Of a DNA stretch of 64,000 bases, positions 23,036 through 37,360 are shown piece by piece. The position numbers and the translations under genes are program-made. A model generated the notes under the pieces. The model saw only the letters and a program-made list of their open reading frames with translations, searched no databases and was not told the DNA's origin. Position 1 is the stretch's first letter. Each line of letters begins with the position of its first letter. Source of the stretch: Plantago ovata. Lineage: Eukaryota > Streptophyta > Magnoliopsida > Lamiales > Plantaginaceae. The stretch lies in NCBI GenBank assembly GCA_028274465.1, contig CM051455.1, positions 48,089,351-48,153,350 of the forward strand, in the 5' to 3' direction.

Positions 23036-23791
23036 CCTTATTAGAGTCGAGATGCATATAGCAACTCTAATTAATTAAGAAGGAAAGGGTTCGAATCCGA
23101 ATTAACAATGATTTTCTCACTGTAATTTTGGAATTCAGTTCCAAGACCTTATAATTTTCTAATTTTCTGAAACAACAGGAAGATGTAAATGTCAACTAAT
23201 AAAAATGGCTTGATGCTTTAAAGGATAATAGATAGATTAGGAAATGAGAACTGACATCTTGTCCATGGAAAATTAAAGCTAATAATATTTCTTACTGTTT
23301 AGTTAAAGAGGCTAGCAATAGAATTTTTAATTTTGTTGTAACAGAGCTTCTGGCTATAAGTATCTAACAGGTGTATGTATTTTACGTGAAATTTTTTACC
23401 GAAATAACTTTATCATATTTTAGATTTGAATTTTAGCTTCGTTATATATATGTATATATAAATATATATAAGTACTAACAATACTCTTGCCTCGCTGAAT
23501 ACTAATCACTCCCTGACCCCTAGTGATGATCACTTGAGCAAAACCACGCCTTCAAATATTTGTCATTTTATTATAATTATTGTTACATTTTCATAAAGGA
23601 AAATTCATACATCAATTATTAGGGATATAAATTAAAGCTGGAATGAAATAATTTAGTGTATTATTAGTAGTACTATGTTGGTATACAAACTAATCGGTCT
23701 CTCCTGTCTCTCTCTTTTTTTTCTTTTTCACCTATACATTTTGTCTTATAGGGTAGTTGGAAAGAATCCTAAATTTAAGTTAGCTGGATGG
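23036..23791. other. Intergenic, nothing recognised
   Basis: AT-rich sequence without a coding exon, TIR or LTR that I can define. A TATATA-rich patch lies near 23440-23470. Confidence 0.5.
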
Positions 23792-24917
23792 AGTAAATTG
23801 CATAAAATAAAATCCCCTCGATCTATTTCAAAGTAGCATAAAATCCCATCAGTTATTAAAATTGCACCAAACCCCCTAAATTATATGAAACGTTTGCAAA
23901 AAATCCCCTCACTCGCCTGGGGTTAGTTTTAGGGGATTTCGTGCAACTTTATAATAATTGAGGGGGTTTTATGCAACTTTTTGTATTTTTTAGTAAAAAA
24001 TATCTTATAAATTAATAAAATTATTTGTTAATGCAATTGTTTTCATATTATTATGGAAAAATTTGTGGGAGAGGGTAATTTTTAACATAAACATAAATAA
24101 GATTTTTTATATTTAATCGGCATGTAATTTTTTATTTAGCACATACTTATAGTACAATTTTTACTATTAGTTTTAAGTAAAAACGTCAATATTAAGTCAT
24201 GATTGTGATGTTGATCCGTCTTTCTTTGTTTTTCTTTTTTAAGTGTAAACCGTCTCCATAAGGATAGACTTAATTTGTTTATTATAGTACTAGTATATCC
24301 ACACGTAATTACCCGCGTGATGAAGTGTAGTCAAGTTTTAAAAGTCGATAAAATAAATTTATTAGATTAATTTCATGTATTGATAGGATGAATAAAGTGA
24401 AATCTTATTATTTGTTTGTAATCGCTATTTTGGTATATATATTTTTTTGTAAGTAATTTTTTTTCTCATCTTTATATAGTTTTTAATTAAATACTGGATT
24501 AGAAAATAATAAGAACTAAGAAGAAACTAATTTTTTATATTAATAACTACTTCTAAACATATGGTGTATATACATATAGATGTTTTTTAGTACAATTAAT
24601 TGTTATTTAGTGTTTCGTTAGTTATAAGAATTCATATGAAAATTAATATTAAGTTTATTCATTTAAATAAATAATTATAATAAACACCATATAAGTTGCA
24701 TAGAATCCCCTTAATTATCATAAAGTTGCACAAAGTCCCTTAAAAATCGACGCATAGTTGCACTAACGGAGAGTGAGGTGCACTCTCCGTTATTTTTAAC
24801 GTTAGGGATTTTATGCTACATTTTGTGAAACTCAGGAGATTTTATGCAAATGTGATAACTTGGGGGGTTTTGTGCCACTTTTTAATAAGTCAGGTGGATT
24901 TATTTTTGTTCTTTACT
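23792..24917. mobile_element. Degenerate terminal-inverted-repeat element, ends of AAATCCCC units
   Basis: The left end (23792-23925) repeats the unit TTGCATAAAATCCCCTC in variants. The right end (about 24685-24917) carries the same units in inverse orientation (GGGGGGTTTTGTGC, GGGATTTTATGC). Outermost bases AGTAAA and TTTACT match. An inner inverted pair AACGGAGAGTG/CACTCTCCGTT lies at 24767-24790. No transposase is visible in the AT-rich middle. No target-site duplication could be confirmed, so the superfamily (MULE-like or other) is left open. Confidence 0.5.
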
Positions 24918-25504
24918 GATGACCAATATACAACATGAATAATTATTCCGATCAATCGACTTGTAATCTCGTATGAATCATGATTAGATTAGATAGTGAC
25001 CAACTCGATCGTTTGATGATGAAATCATATATGTGCATACTGTATTCCCTAGGTAGCTACTTGTAGCTTCCATTAGTTTTGCAAGATTAATTAATTAATT
25101 GTGTGATATAGTGTCAGATCGATCTATTTAATCGAGTATAATTCTATCAATCATTATTATAGCAAGCCTAAGTTCAAACCAAATCTTCTTGTGTTCATGT
25201 ACATCAGGCTAGCTTCACACACGTGCATATGATACTACATTAGTAATCTTTAGTGTACGTGTACTATTGGACAATAATTTTGAAGTTACACGGTTGCGAG
25301 TGAATACCTTAAAAATTGCAGGGACTGTTATGAAAGTTTCCGAATCAACTTGGTCAAGTCGTCAGAAATGGATTGGATGATTATATGTAATGTAACGTAA
25401 CATATTGGGTACAACATGATAATCGGACGGTTCCTGTTAGTTCTGTACCTCATTAAAGATGGTCGGTCTTGTGGAAGTTTCGGATCAACATTTAGAGTTT
25501 TGTT
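24918..25504. other. Intergenic, nothing recognised
   Basis: AT-rich sequence with no coding exon, RNA gene or element end that I can support. Confidence 0.5.
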
Positions 25505-26000
25505 GTGGAATCAACGATTGAATGAACTCAAACCACGAAAACAATAATCAAGCAATTAATCGAACAGTTAATGCACGAAAGAAACCGAACAAAGATGAAC
25601 ATAGAGATTTATGTGCTTCAGATCAAGTGTTGATCCTACGTGGATGGAGAAACCAACGAAAACTCCACTAGATTATTCTTAGCACACGAGCACAACAATC
25701 GAACTAGCAAGATCACTCGCCAAATTTCTCTGCTAAACCTAACTCACTACTCAACAATGAAAATTGAGTGAAGTAGAAGAATTACAAAGGCTTTTTAATG
25801 TTTTTCTATCCCTCAGAATGTAACTTTCTAATTGATGGTTGAAGATGATGAATGATGAATCAGAGAACTCTGTAACTGCAGGCGGTAATAAAACTCAAAC
25901 TTCTAATCTCAGCCATACATTCATAGATTCAATCTCATCCGTCCATTACAGTTTAATCCTACCTAATTGAGCTATATCTGATATCTCCTCACAAGTTTAG
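25505..26000 (-). mobile_element. Possible copia-type LTR remnant (reverse)
   Basis: On the minus strand the stretch includes ACGTAGGATCAACACTTGATC and GCACATAAATCTCTATGTTC wording and ends GATTCCACA, which resembles the R/U5 end of some copia LTRs. I see no internal region next to it and no confirmed duplication at its ends, so it could be a decayed solo LTR. The call rests on remembered wording only. Confidence 0.3.
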
Positions 26001-26049
26001 TTCAAAATTAATTCAACGTGACCTTTAAAATTATGGCTTTAAAATTATG

Positions 26050-26612
26050 GATGTTTGAATCCGAAATCTGAAGTCTCACCCGAAATATGTTGGTCAAATA
26101 TCCGAACTTTGACCTGAAATCCGATCCGAAATCACACGAATCAATTTGACCCGAACTCATCCAATCCGAAATCACTCGAATAAATTTGATCCGAAATGCA
26201 TCCGATCCGAATTAAATATGACCCGAACTCATCCGATTCGAACTCAACCGAATTAAATTTGTAAGCAAAATAACTAATTCCATCTACAATTTAATATTTC
26301 ACCATTAACTAACTTTTAATTCAATTTTGAAGTTGTAATAATTCATAAATTTCTATTATAAACATAATTTTGTGTTCAAGTATCCAATTACCACTCGATC
26401 CAAATTTATCCGATCTGAATTCACCCAATCCAAAACGATAAGAAATTTTATGATCCGAATAAGTTCCTAACCCGATCAAGATTCGAAATCCAAACTTCAT
26501 TCGATCCCATCCGAACATACCCGATCCGATCTCATCCGAAAATAATTTTTAACCTTCATCCGATCCGATCCGATCCGAATTGACTAATCCGTATCCGATT
26601 CGAACGATCCGT
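26050..26612. repeat. Degenerate TCCGATCCGAA repeat block
   Basis: Dozens of ATCCGAA, ATCCGATCCGAA, GACCCGAA and ACTCATCCGA motifs occur in loose tandem, broken by a non-repetitive AT-rich part (26240-26390). Such blocks are known as interiors of small non-autonomous plant DNA transposons. I cannot fix the ends here. Confidence 0.55.
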
Positions 26613-26614
26613 TT

Positions 26615-26837
26615 GCCAGGTCTAGTACAACCTAACGGACTTGTTAATTTGGTGTTACTACTTTTTTAAAGCATTACAGCAAGACCGTAAAAATTGACAA
26701 ATATGGAATGGTGAGTTGTGCGAAAATGCCAGGTCTAGTACAACCTAACGCACTTGTTAATTTGGTGTTACTACTTTTAAAGCATTACAGCAAGACCGTA
26801 AAAATTGACAAATATGGAATGGTGAGTTGTGCGAAAA
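26615..26837 (+). repeat. Recent 110-bp tandem duplication
   Basis: Unit 26615-26727 (113 bp) is repeated at 26728-26837 (110 bp). Differences are one base (CTAACGGACTT against CTAACGCACTT) and three T in a T-run. The near identity points to a recent slip or unequal exchange event in otherwise unremarkable sequence. Confidence 0.9.
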
Positions 26838-29755
<2,918 letters not shown>

Positions 29756-29783
29756 TTTACATAATAAAGTGCATAAAAGATGC

Positions 29784-29855
29784 TCTTTATCTGGAGCATT
29801 TCTTATGCTCTTTATTAATAAAAAAAATTTGTCGTTTCAGAAAAAAAAAAAAAAA
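29784..29855 (+). mobile_element. Short LINE-like tail with target-site duplications
   Basis: A 72-bp body ends in an A-run and is flanked by 23-bp duplications (29761-29783 and 29856-29878, one mismatch). The body shares ATGCTC...TATTAATAAA with the LINE-like tail at 61189-61669, so it is probably a strongly 5'-truncated copy of the same or a related retroposon. Confidence 0.7.
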
Positions 29856-29878
29856 ATAATAAAGTGCATAAGAGATGC

Positions 29879-30314
29879 ACGTCGAATACAAACCTCACTA
29901 CCAATACAACCGAGCAAAACCACTAGAAATAGACAAGAGCAAACCCCAAATCTGTTATGATCGAAACGATAGTTGACCGCCCCCCCCAGTGTATCCATCT
30001 TACTAGCAAGAGGCCAAGATTCAAAGAGTTTACAAGTTGTACCATCAACTCTTAGTCAAATCCAAAGGAGTGTGCATATCTTTCATAGCAAGTCCAGGGG
30101 ACGTAGCTAGCTAGATATGAAAGATGATTGTCTCCTTTGGGCCTCGAGAAGATCACGGTAATGGAAAGTGGCCCAAGTATACTCTTACATGACAAACTAA
30201 AGCCACGACCACAAGAGATACTAAACTAGACTAACAAAACACCAAACCACGGAGCCAACAGTTACTTCAATAGCAAAGACCACAAGTCTCTTCACCCTCC
30301 AACTCAACTGTAAT
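29879..30314. other. Intergenic, nothing recognised
   Basis: No coding exon seen. A C8 run lies at about 29981. Confidence 0.45.
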
Positions 30315-30322
30315 AAAATAAC

Positions 30323-31299
30323 AGGGTAATTTGCATCAAGATCCCCTGCTAGTTTCATCAATTACACATTGACCCCTACTAGTTCAACAACTACGCAATA
30401 CCGCTTGTTAGTGCAAATCAATTACATTTTAACCCACGACCTTGACTTTTAGCGAATTAAGGCATGGAATGTACCATTTTACCCTCATTTAAGTTTTAGT
30501 TTTCAAAAAAAACCAAACAACTTCAATTCTATTTTATTACATATTTGGCTCTAAATTTTTCTATTTTACAAAATTGAATATAAATTATTTAAATTAACCC
30601 CTATTGGTTATCTAAATCTCAAAATGTTCTTAAATATTATAACAAAATGATCCATACACAATTATTGATTCATATTTCACTCCATATTATTTATAAAAGA
30701 AAAAAAAAACAAATTAAAAAAAATCAAAAAAAAAACAAAAAAAAATTAAATATACAGCTCATCGGAGCTGTTTGAAAGCTCCGATCGGAGCTTTTGACAG
30801 CTCCGATCGGAGATGTTTAAAGCTCCAATCGGAGCTGCCCAATGGGAAGCTCCGATTGGAGCTTTAAATCGGAGCTGTTCAAAGCTCCGAATCGGAGCTT
30901 TCAAAAGCTCCGATCGGAGATGTTTAAAGCTCCAATCGGAGCTTCTCGGATTGAAGCTCCGATTGGAGCTTTCAAAAGCTCCGATTGGAGCTGTAAAAGC
31001 TCCAACCGGAGCTATACTTTCCGGCAGCTCCGGAAAAAATTCCGGTGCCGGAGCTGGAGAAGAAGAGGGAATTAAAAAAAAGAATAAGAAAATAATAAAA
31101 GTAAAAAGAAAATAAAATTAAAATATGAAAGGAAAAAGGAAAAAGAAAATAAAATAAGTTAAGGGAGTGTTTGGCTAGCCACATTTTCAGAAAATTTTGG
31201 ACTTGGTCAACTCGATTGGGGTAAAACGTAATAGTTGAACTAGTAGGGGGGAAAATGAAATGAGGTGCACTAACAGGGGTTCATTCTGAAAATTTCCCT
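30323..31299. mobile_element. 977-bp non-autonomous DNA transposon, 8-bp TSD
   Basis: Ends AGGGTAATTTGC and GAAAATTTCCCT are inverse, and the similarity continues inward for about 80 bp (CCCCTACTAGTTCAAC on the left, GTTGAACTAGTAGGGG on the right). Direct repeats AAAATAAC flank it at 30315-30322 and 31300-31307. Eight-base duplications fit hAT; nine (adding one T) would fit Mutator-like elements. The interior has no transposase and carries the palindrome array at 30758-31036. Confidence 0.8.
30758..31036. repeat. Array of about 12 AGCTCCGATCGGAGCT palindromes
   Basis: Perfect 16-bp palindromes AGCTCCGATCGGAGCT and near-palindromes (CCAATC, CCGATT, CCGAATC variants) are spaced by about 6-14 bases of TTTAAA, TTCAAA or TTTTGAC. 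The array sits in the middle of the 977-bp element and is flanked by A-rich tracts. The ORF read across it (APIGA repeats) follows from the periodicity, and I do not call it a gene. Confidence 0.85.
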
Positions 31300-31449
31300 A
31301 AAATAACATGAAGCCCCAAGGGTGCCGTGCATGATTTTCAGTACATGTGTGTCTAAGCAGTTCTAGGAAGCAGATGTATCTATTGCTTGTTATTTGATAA
31401 ACAGATGTCCCTCAAGTGACCTGGGATTTAAAACACCTGAGTTTGTCTG

Positions 31450-33490
31450 GCCAGGAAGAATGTCAGATTATAAAATCCTTAGCGTGTTTGGTTGCCTAGC
31501 ATATATGAATGTGAAACACTACAAGCTGGAAGCAAGGGCTAAGAAGTGCATATACTCCTAGGATATCCAAAAGCAACTGAGGGATATAGATTATGGAGTC
31601 TTGAATCTAAGAAATGCTTGGTTAGTAGGGATGTTACTTTTAGTGTGACTTTCATGCCATTAAAGGAACATCTAACACCAAGTGTAGGAACATCAACTAA
31701 TGCCTTGACTAAGGTTGTTCCATCTACCAAGTTTGAGCTATTTGTGACATGATTAACAAGTACAATGGAAAGGTTTCTCAAGCTTGATCAACAAGAGATT
31801 GAATGGGTTCTATCCTAACTTTTAAGGATAGGGTACGTGAGGTTCAGAAGATAACTCGAACTAAGGTAGAGAATTGTGTGTTGATGGATTAACATGAGAG
31901 TAAACTTGTAAACATCAATCTGTGTCATTTATAAGCTTCAAGGTTCAGCAGCCGTTGATTAAATTGGACACTTGTCTGATCCAAGGGCCGGATATTGGAC
32001 CTGTTGGAGGGAGAGTGAGTAAGTTTGTTACATTTTGTAACAAATAGAGCAACTAGCATGTTTCTTCTAGAAGCATAATTGGATCATTGTTTGTAATCTA
32101 TTGTTGTAAATCTTTGTCAATCATCACATTCAATCCTGTAATTTAACATTCACCAGAATTGAGAAATAGAGAAGTGAGAGAAAAGGAGAGTTTGCACAAC
32201 TTTGTTCGCCATTATTGGTTGAAAGGAAAGGGTCGTTTGAAGGACTATGACTCTATAGGCTCGTGGTTTTTGGAACTGCGTCTTTGCTTCAGTTGAGTTC
32301 AAGGAGAGAAGAAGGGGAGGCGTATGGAAGGTAGCGGGGCGTAGGGGTGGCGGAGACGAGTTTGGGTGGAGAAGGCCGTGGATCTCTTCTTTTCTAATTC
32401 TAACGTGTGCTTTTATGCTTTTTGTTTCCTATGTTTGTAGAGTGGAGTGACCATTTCAAGGGAGGCATTAGGCGCTTGAGTATGTCTTCTCCGTACCCTT
32501 GGTACTTCGGTGACTTTGGTACTTGATCTTATGAAACATGGTTGGGAGAGAAGAGGTTGTATCCTAGGATTGGTGAGTTTACTTCTTTGTTCTTCTTGTC
32601 TCATGCTTGGTGTGGCCTTAAATTTCTTGCCACTTGTTGGATGTGTGTACTTACGAGGAGGGTTAGGACCAACATACTCGTAGTCATCCCGCATTAACAA
32701 GGATGGACCTTGGCGTTTGATGAAGCCTTCGTATGTCCCTAACTTAAAGTTGCTCGTTGTAAGTACATTCTCCGACATAGGGTGTAGGAGCGTGCCACAT
32801 GAGACCACCGTTGTTTTCCCGGACCAATCTTTTAAATTACTTGCCACTTGTCCGGAAGGGCATAGGGTGTAGGAGGTTGGCTAGGGATAGTAGTTTGTGA
32901 CAAAAATAATTGACGGTTTGGTCATCTTTGGTTGTGTTCATCGGCTATATATGGCTGGACTTTGGAAGGGAGCATCTTTACTTTTCTTGAGCTCTCTATT
33001 GGCCATGCTCCCTGTCATGTTTCGAGCGAGGCTTGGTTATTTTCTCCACATTGTTCTTACTTCTCGGAGGTTCTATGATGTTTTCTCTTTGCGCCTAGTG
33101 GTGTCACTTTGTTTGCCTAGTGTAGGTTTTTTTTTGCGCTATCAACTTGGGGCATCTTTAGAAGCCTATTGGAGGCCTTATCCGGTTTATTACCTTTCTT
33201 TGTTCGCTGGCCGTTGAGGTGTTAGTACCCGGTCTTGGTTGTAATTTGGATGAAAATTTAGCCGTTTCAAAAAAAAAAAAAATCATTGGCTGAGAAGCTT
33301 CTGTGAGTGACTCTTGTACTTTCTTCTTCATAGTGAAATGTCTCTGTGGCCTCGTGCCGTAGGAATTTCATATTCCGAAAACACGTACATCTGGAGTTAT
33401 TTCTTTCGATTTCATTTCAGTTGATTAGGGTTCATACGTTGAATTTGGAGGAAACTGGATTGACTTTGATTTGATTCGATTATATCAACA
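31450..33490 (+). mobile_element. Ty1/copia 3' fragment with LTR, interrupted
   Basis: Part of a Ty1/copia polyprotein (integrase C-terminal part) is recognisable at about 31470-31640: FGCLAYMNVKHYKLEARAKK, GYPKATEGYRLWSLESKKCL. A likely 3' LTR starts TGTTGGAGGG at 32002 and ends TCAACA at about 33490. It has R-region wording (CTCGTGCCGTAGGAATTTC) at about 33353 and is split by the retroposon at 32226-33281. The 5' part of the element is missing. It is broken and old. Confidence 0.65.
32226..33281 (+). mobile_element. About 1.05-kb retroposon inside the copia LTR
   Basis: The segment ends TTTAGCCGTTTC plus an A-run. It is flanked by similar 15-16 bp stretches, ATTATTGGTTGAAAG (32211-32225) and ATCATTGGCTGAGAAG (33282-33297), which read as a diverged target-site duplication. 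The GCCGTTTC-A tail is the same as in the local SINEs, suggesting that one LINE family mobilises both. A minus-strand frame at 32413-32847 (144 aa) and a plus frame at 32897-33217 (106 aa) show no family I recognise; I do not call them genes. Confidence 0.55.
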
Positions 33491-34260
33491 ACGATATTAC
33501 TCCTTTTTAACCAACTACACTAGTACTAATTGGTTGTTCATGAGATTGGTGTCCGTCATACTTTATCACTAGGACTTACAAGTTTTTCTTTTTCCCTTTC
33601 TTTTTCACATACAACTCTTTCGGTCTTGAGCCCTTTTCCAATATACTTCGAGCCATGAATTAAGAAAAGCATAGGAAAATTAAGAAAAGCATAGGAAAGT
33701 AGGAGTAATATTGAAGCACTTTAAGTCCTTATTTCGGCGTTGCGTTGAACAAGCTGAGAAAGCCAAAAAGACATGGTGATGACTTAGCTGCAAGAGTGGA
33801 GTGTTATTCCTGTTTCCACCCATTTATTGGACAATGTAAAGTCATATATTCTTCTCATCAACTTAACTCGATCGCTCTTTTAGAATATATAGATAGATGG
33901 GATATATTAGTACTACTTCTATCTTATAACTATAATTTCAACTATATATTATAATTAATATTACATAATTGAACATGAAAAGGTGATGGGTTAATTAAAA
34001 AATGGTCGCTTATTAAGTGATCAAAGTTGGAAAAGATTTTGTTGACTATGACTAAAAAGAAACACTAACTATAAATCGTTCTTTCGAGTTGGGAAGCCTA
34101 GTACTAGTACTAGCTTTTAGTTATGTTCAACAGACCATTTGGAATTTTGATGGCATTCCTAGGGACATTCTCAAGAGGCATCTTAATTGTCATTAATTTC
34201 TCTATTGTTACTAATACCTGGACATGATATATATATAGGCTCGCTGGTTGTACTTCTAAT
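33491..34260. other. Intergenic, nothing recognised
   Basis: A small tandem repeat (ATTAAGAAAAGCATAGGAAA, twice, near 33660) is the only structure I see. No gene. Confidence 0.45.
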
Positions 34261-34286
34261 AAGTTCACACGATCGAGAATTTGTTT

Positions 34287-34364
34287 AGGTGTGGAGATAT
34301 AAGGTGGTATAGAATATTTGTATAGTTATAGTGTAGTAGTTGTAATATTTGCCGTTTAAAAAAA
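34287..34364 (+). mobile_element. 5'-truncated SINE with perfect 26-bp TSD
   Basis: The body (AGGTGTGGAGATATAAGG ... TTGTAATATTTGCCGTTT plus A-run) matches the 3' half of the SINE at 20442-20617. Identical 26-bp duplications flank it (34261-34286 and 34365-34390), so the insertion is recent. Confidence 0.92.
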
Positions 34365-35431
34365 AAGTTCACACGATCGAGAATTTGTTTTACCTACTGT
34401 ATGTTTTATATATTGGGCAAAATGGTTTAATAAGGTGTTTGATAAGTGGATGCTAAGGTGATATGACACACATCACACAAGGTTAGGGCCTGATTGGTTG
34501 GCTCCTTTAGCATGTAAAAATGCCGTTGACCGCAACAATTCCAGCCGCTTGGTATCAATTGGTGTGTGTGTGTTTTGGTTCCGGGCAGTCTTGGGCGGCG
34601 TGCAGAGGGGTTTTGAAACCCGTGTTTTCACATCCGACGCAGGGTTTCAAAACCGGGGGGGGCACCAGTTTTCGTTTTGCAGGTAGAATGCGTTTTGGAT
34701 GCCACATGGAAATACGTTGGTGGCCTCTTGTAACACAGATATTTACATCTTATGCCCCTGCCCTAAACGTATAAATAGGAATTTGGGTCCAGATCTGTGC
34801 GTTTCTTCCCATCTACAGCAGCCGAAGGTTTGCACTTCTCCTCTGTTTTGCTCCTTTGCATGCTTGTTTCTTTCTTATGTTGAGCTCAGATCTGATGTAG
34901 TTACATGTTCATGCTGTAGGACTCTCGAAGGAGCAGAATTGGGAAGAGGTAAGTGCCATTTTGCAGTCGAAATTGAGCAGAAAATCTTAGCAAATTTTGG
35001 GAGTAATATGTTGTAGCTGTACATCTGCATTTATTGAGTAAAGCATAAGAATGTTTTGCATTTATGAGCAAAATCTTTGTCTTTTTAGTTAGGAGAAGCA
35101 TTTATGCTAGATTCTGTTGAAGCATTTATGACATTAATGGTAGATTCTTTTTTGGTTGCTTCCATTTTTTGTCCAGATTTGTTAGATGTTGTGGTCATAT
35201 GCTTGCATGTACGAGTATATGTGTTAATCGTTGCTACAATCCAGAGATCTGTTTACATGTTCTAATGTTTTTTGTGCGGATTTTTTCGCTGTTTGTTTGC
35301 CCTGATAGTGCTGTGCTTGCCTATAATGAGGTTCTGGTTGTTGTTGGTGTGTGTCTTCTGATATTGTTGTGCTTGCCTACCATGTGCTTCTAAGATATGT
35401 CGTATAATCGAATGTAGTTACAGTTTGAGCA

Positions 35432-36312
35432 ATGGTTAATGATGAACAACAAATTTGGATACGACGCTCGTATGTGTTGATCAATTTAGGGATGATGCTT
35501 GTTATGTTTTGGTACTACACTAGTCATGTGAGGCCTTACTTGCCTCTTAAGCGTAAGAGGGGAAGGCGCTATAGAATCCTCAGTAAGATAGATGGACAGA
35601 GGGAGTACATGTCGAGGTTAACAATGATGAATGATGTTGATACAAAGAACTCCCTCCATATGGATAGAGAATGTTTTCAGCAATTCTGTTTCATGCTCAG
35701 AGATAGTGGGGGGCTTCGGGGTAGCCGCTGGGTGAGCCTAGAGGAGAAGGTTGCGACTTTCTTAGCCATTTTGGGTCACCACACGAAACACCGTGTTGCC
35801 ATGTTTGCTTGGAGACGGTCGGCACATACTGTTAGCACATATTTCAACGAGGTACTGCAGTGTGTGCTGAAACTACATACAATCTTGCTTGCTGAACCTA
35901 TCCCAATCCCTCACGAATGCGAGGAAGAGCCTTGGTGCCATTTCTAGGTAATACGCTGATTGTATTAAAAGATCATATATGAAATGGTAAGTTCGACAGA
36001 GCATAAGTCATTCATTCACTAACACTATTCCTTTGCCATGTTATGCAGCAATGCCTCGGGGCACTTGATGGATCATACATAAAGGTTCAATGTCCGAGTG
36101 GAGTCCATGCTCTATATCGTAACCGGAAGGGATTGCCCCCAAGTACAACAAGTAGTCCAACTTCATCGGACTTTTTAGATAAATGCAATTGTGATTTCGT
36201 TGTTTTTTTCTTTTCCTGCGAAGAATGTAGAACTGATATCCTCCCTTACGGGGGACAGTTTAGTTATAATGCATGGACGAAGCATGTACGGCTGTCTTCT
36301 TGGCCTAAATGA
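35432..36312 (+). pseudogene. PIF/Harbinger transposase, broken
   Basis: The first exon (35432-35947) has the N-terminal PIF transposase pattern: FQQFCFMLRDSGGL, WVSLEEKVATFLAILGHHTK, FAWRRSAHTVSTYFNEVL and EEPWCHF. An intron with GTAAT donor (35948) and ATGCAG acceptor (36048) follows. The next exon reads QCLGALDGSYIKV, holding the first catalytic Asp of the DDE triad. A TAG sits in frame at the exon junction, where the family usually has a Lys or Gln codon. After YRNRKG the remaining catalytic half (second D, E) is gone, replaced by unrelated sequence ending at 36312. It cannot be an active transposase. This belongs to a plain DNA transposon, not a host gene. Confidence 0.85.
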
Positions 36313-36728
36313 GACAGTCTATTATAGGCTACTGCCTCCATTATGTTAAGCAACCTCAGTTAATGATCTCACTAATTTGGATATTGAGTTTATCGAGTCG
36401 ATTGAATTAACGTGTTACGAAACCTAAACTATTGGTATTATGCCGCTTAATATGTATACTAAACTGACTTTATCTACCAAAATGCGAAAATGACAAGACC
36501 ACTTGAAATTGTACTACATCATACAAAACTCCATCAAATCAAACAGCCAAACCTATATGGTCCTATGCTTACCTAGTCAATGGTTAATGAAAGGCAATTT
36601 TGGTGGGAAAACTGGCGCCAAAATTCATCCTCCCCTCCCTCCCTTTTTTTGCCCTAGCCAAACCTATATATAGCTCAATACTTCTCTAAGTTCTGATTCA
36701 CAGCCACCAAGCACAAAACCTAGATACA

Positions 36729-37360
36729 ATGGATGACAACAACAACCCAAATGTGTGCGACCCGATCCCAGCCAAGCCACTCTCACCGATACCCGAAGAA
36801 ATCAGCCCCAACATTGAAACTCCGACACCCGACCAGCTGAAAGATCCAATCCCCTACCAAAACTGTTTGTCCCGGCTTCCAATCCACCCCCGGAACTGTC
36901 TGGCCCCTCTACCAATCCACCGGACCTGCCTATTCTCTCAAGCCCCGTAATCCTCGTTAGCCCAGACTCTCCGGAACCTGTCCAGGACCTATGCAAATGT
37001 GGACATCCATCGGTTTGCACATCTAAATGGCGTGACAATGATAATCCCGGAAGGCGTTTCATCCAATGTAAGAACTACAAGGTAACGTACTCCTCCAGAA
37101 CTGTAAACAAGGAAAAGAATGAGGTATAGAAATTCGGTTTCGTCTTACTAAGTACGACTGTGATATTTGTTGTCTTTAAACAGAAGGAAGGAGGCTGCGA
37201 CTTCTTCCAGTGGTCTGACCCTCCAGTTTACTGGCGATACAAGGAGGTCCTGAATACTCTTTTCCGGGGCCAAGTGAGCTTGAGAAAGGAAATTGCTACT
37301 CTCCGTTGCAAGATCGCAAGGATGGAAATGAAGAAAGCATTTAAGAAGAGGAGGGATTAG
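36729..37360 (+). pseudogene. GRF zinc-finger accessory gene of the Harbinger element
   Basis: ATG at 36729 opens a 73-aa proline-rich frame (MDDNNNPNVCDPIPAKPLSP) that ends at 36950. From about 36810 a second frame, also proline-rich (NPPPELSGPSTNPPDLPILS), runs on to 37081 and encodes CKCGHPSVCTSKWRDNDNPG then RRFIQCKNYK. After a 102-bp GT-AG intron (37082-37183) it continues KEGGCDFFQWSDPPVYWRYK and a basic coiled coil ending KKAFKKRRD at 37357. The CxCG ... NPGRRF..C ... GGCDFFQW pattern is a GRF-type zinc finger, a single-stranded nucleic-acid binding module. The shift between frames before the finger suggests one frameshift, or a start or exon I have not found. A leader at 36650-36728 looks promoter-like (CTATATATAGC). 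Confidence 0.7.

Noticed and set aside
30813-31115. ORF with repeated APIGA/KAPIGA residues
   Set aside because: It is the translation of the palindrome array in a non-coding transposon; other frames are open for the same reason.
32413-32847. 144-aa minus-strand ORF
   Set aside because: No recognised family, and it lies inside a retroposon inserted in a copia LTR; length alone is not enough.
36729-37360. GRF zinc-finger gene as an ordinary host gene
   Set aside because: It lies between TTA-flanked inverted ends together with a PIF transposase remnant, so I treat it as cargo or a component of the transposon.
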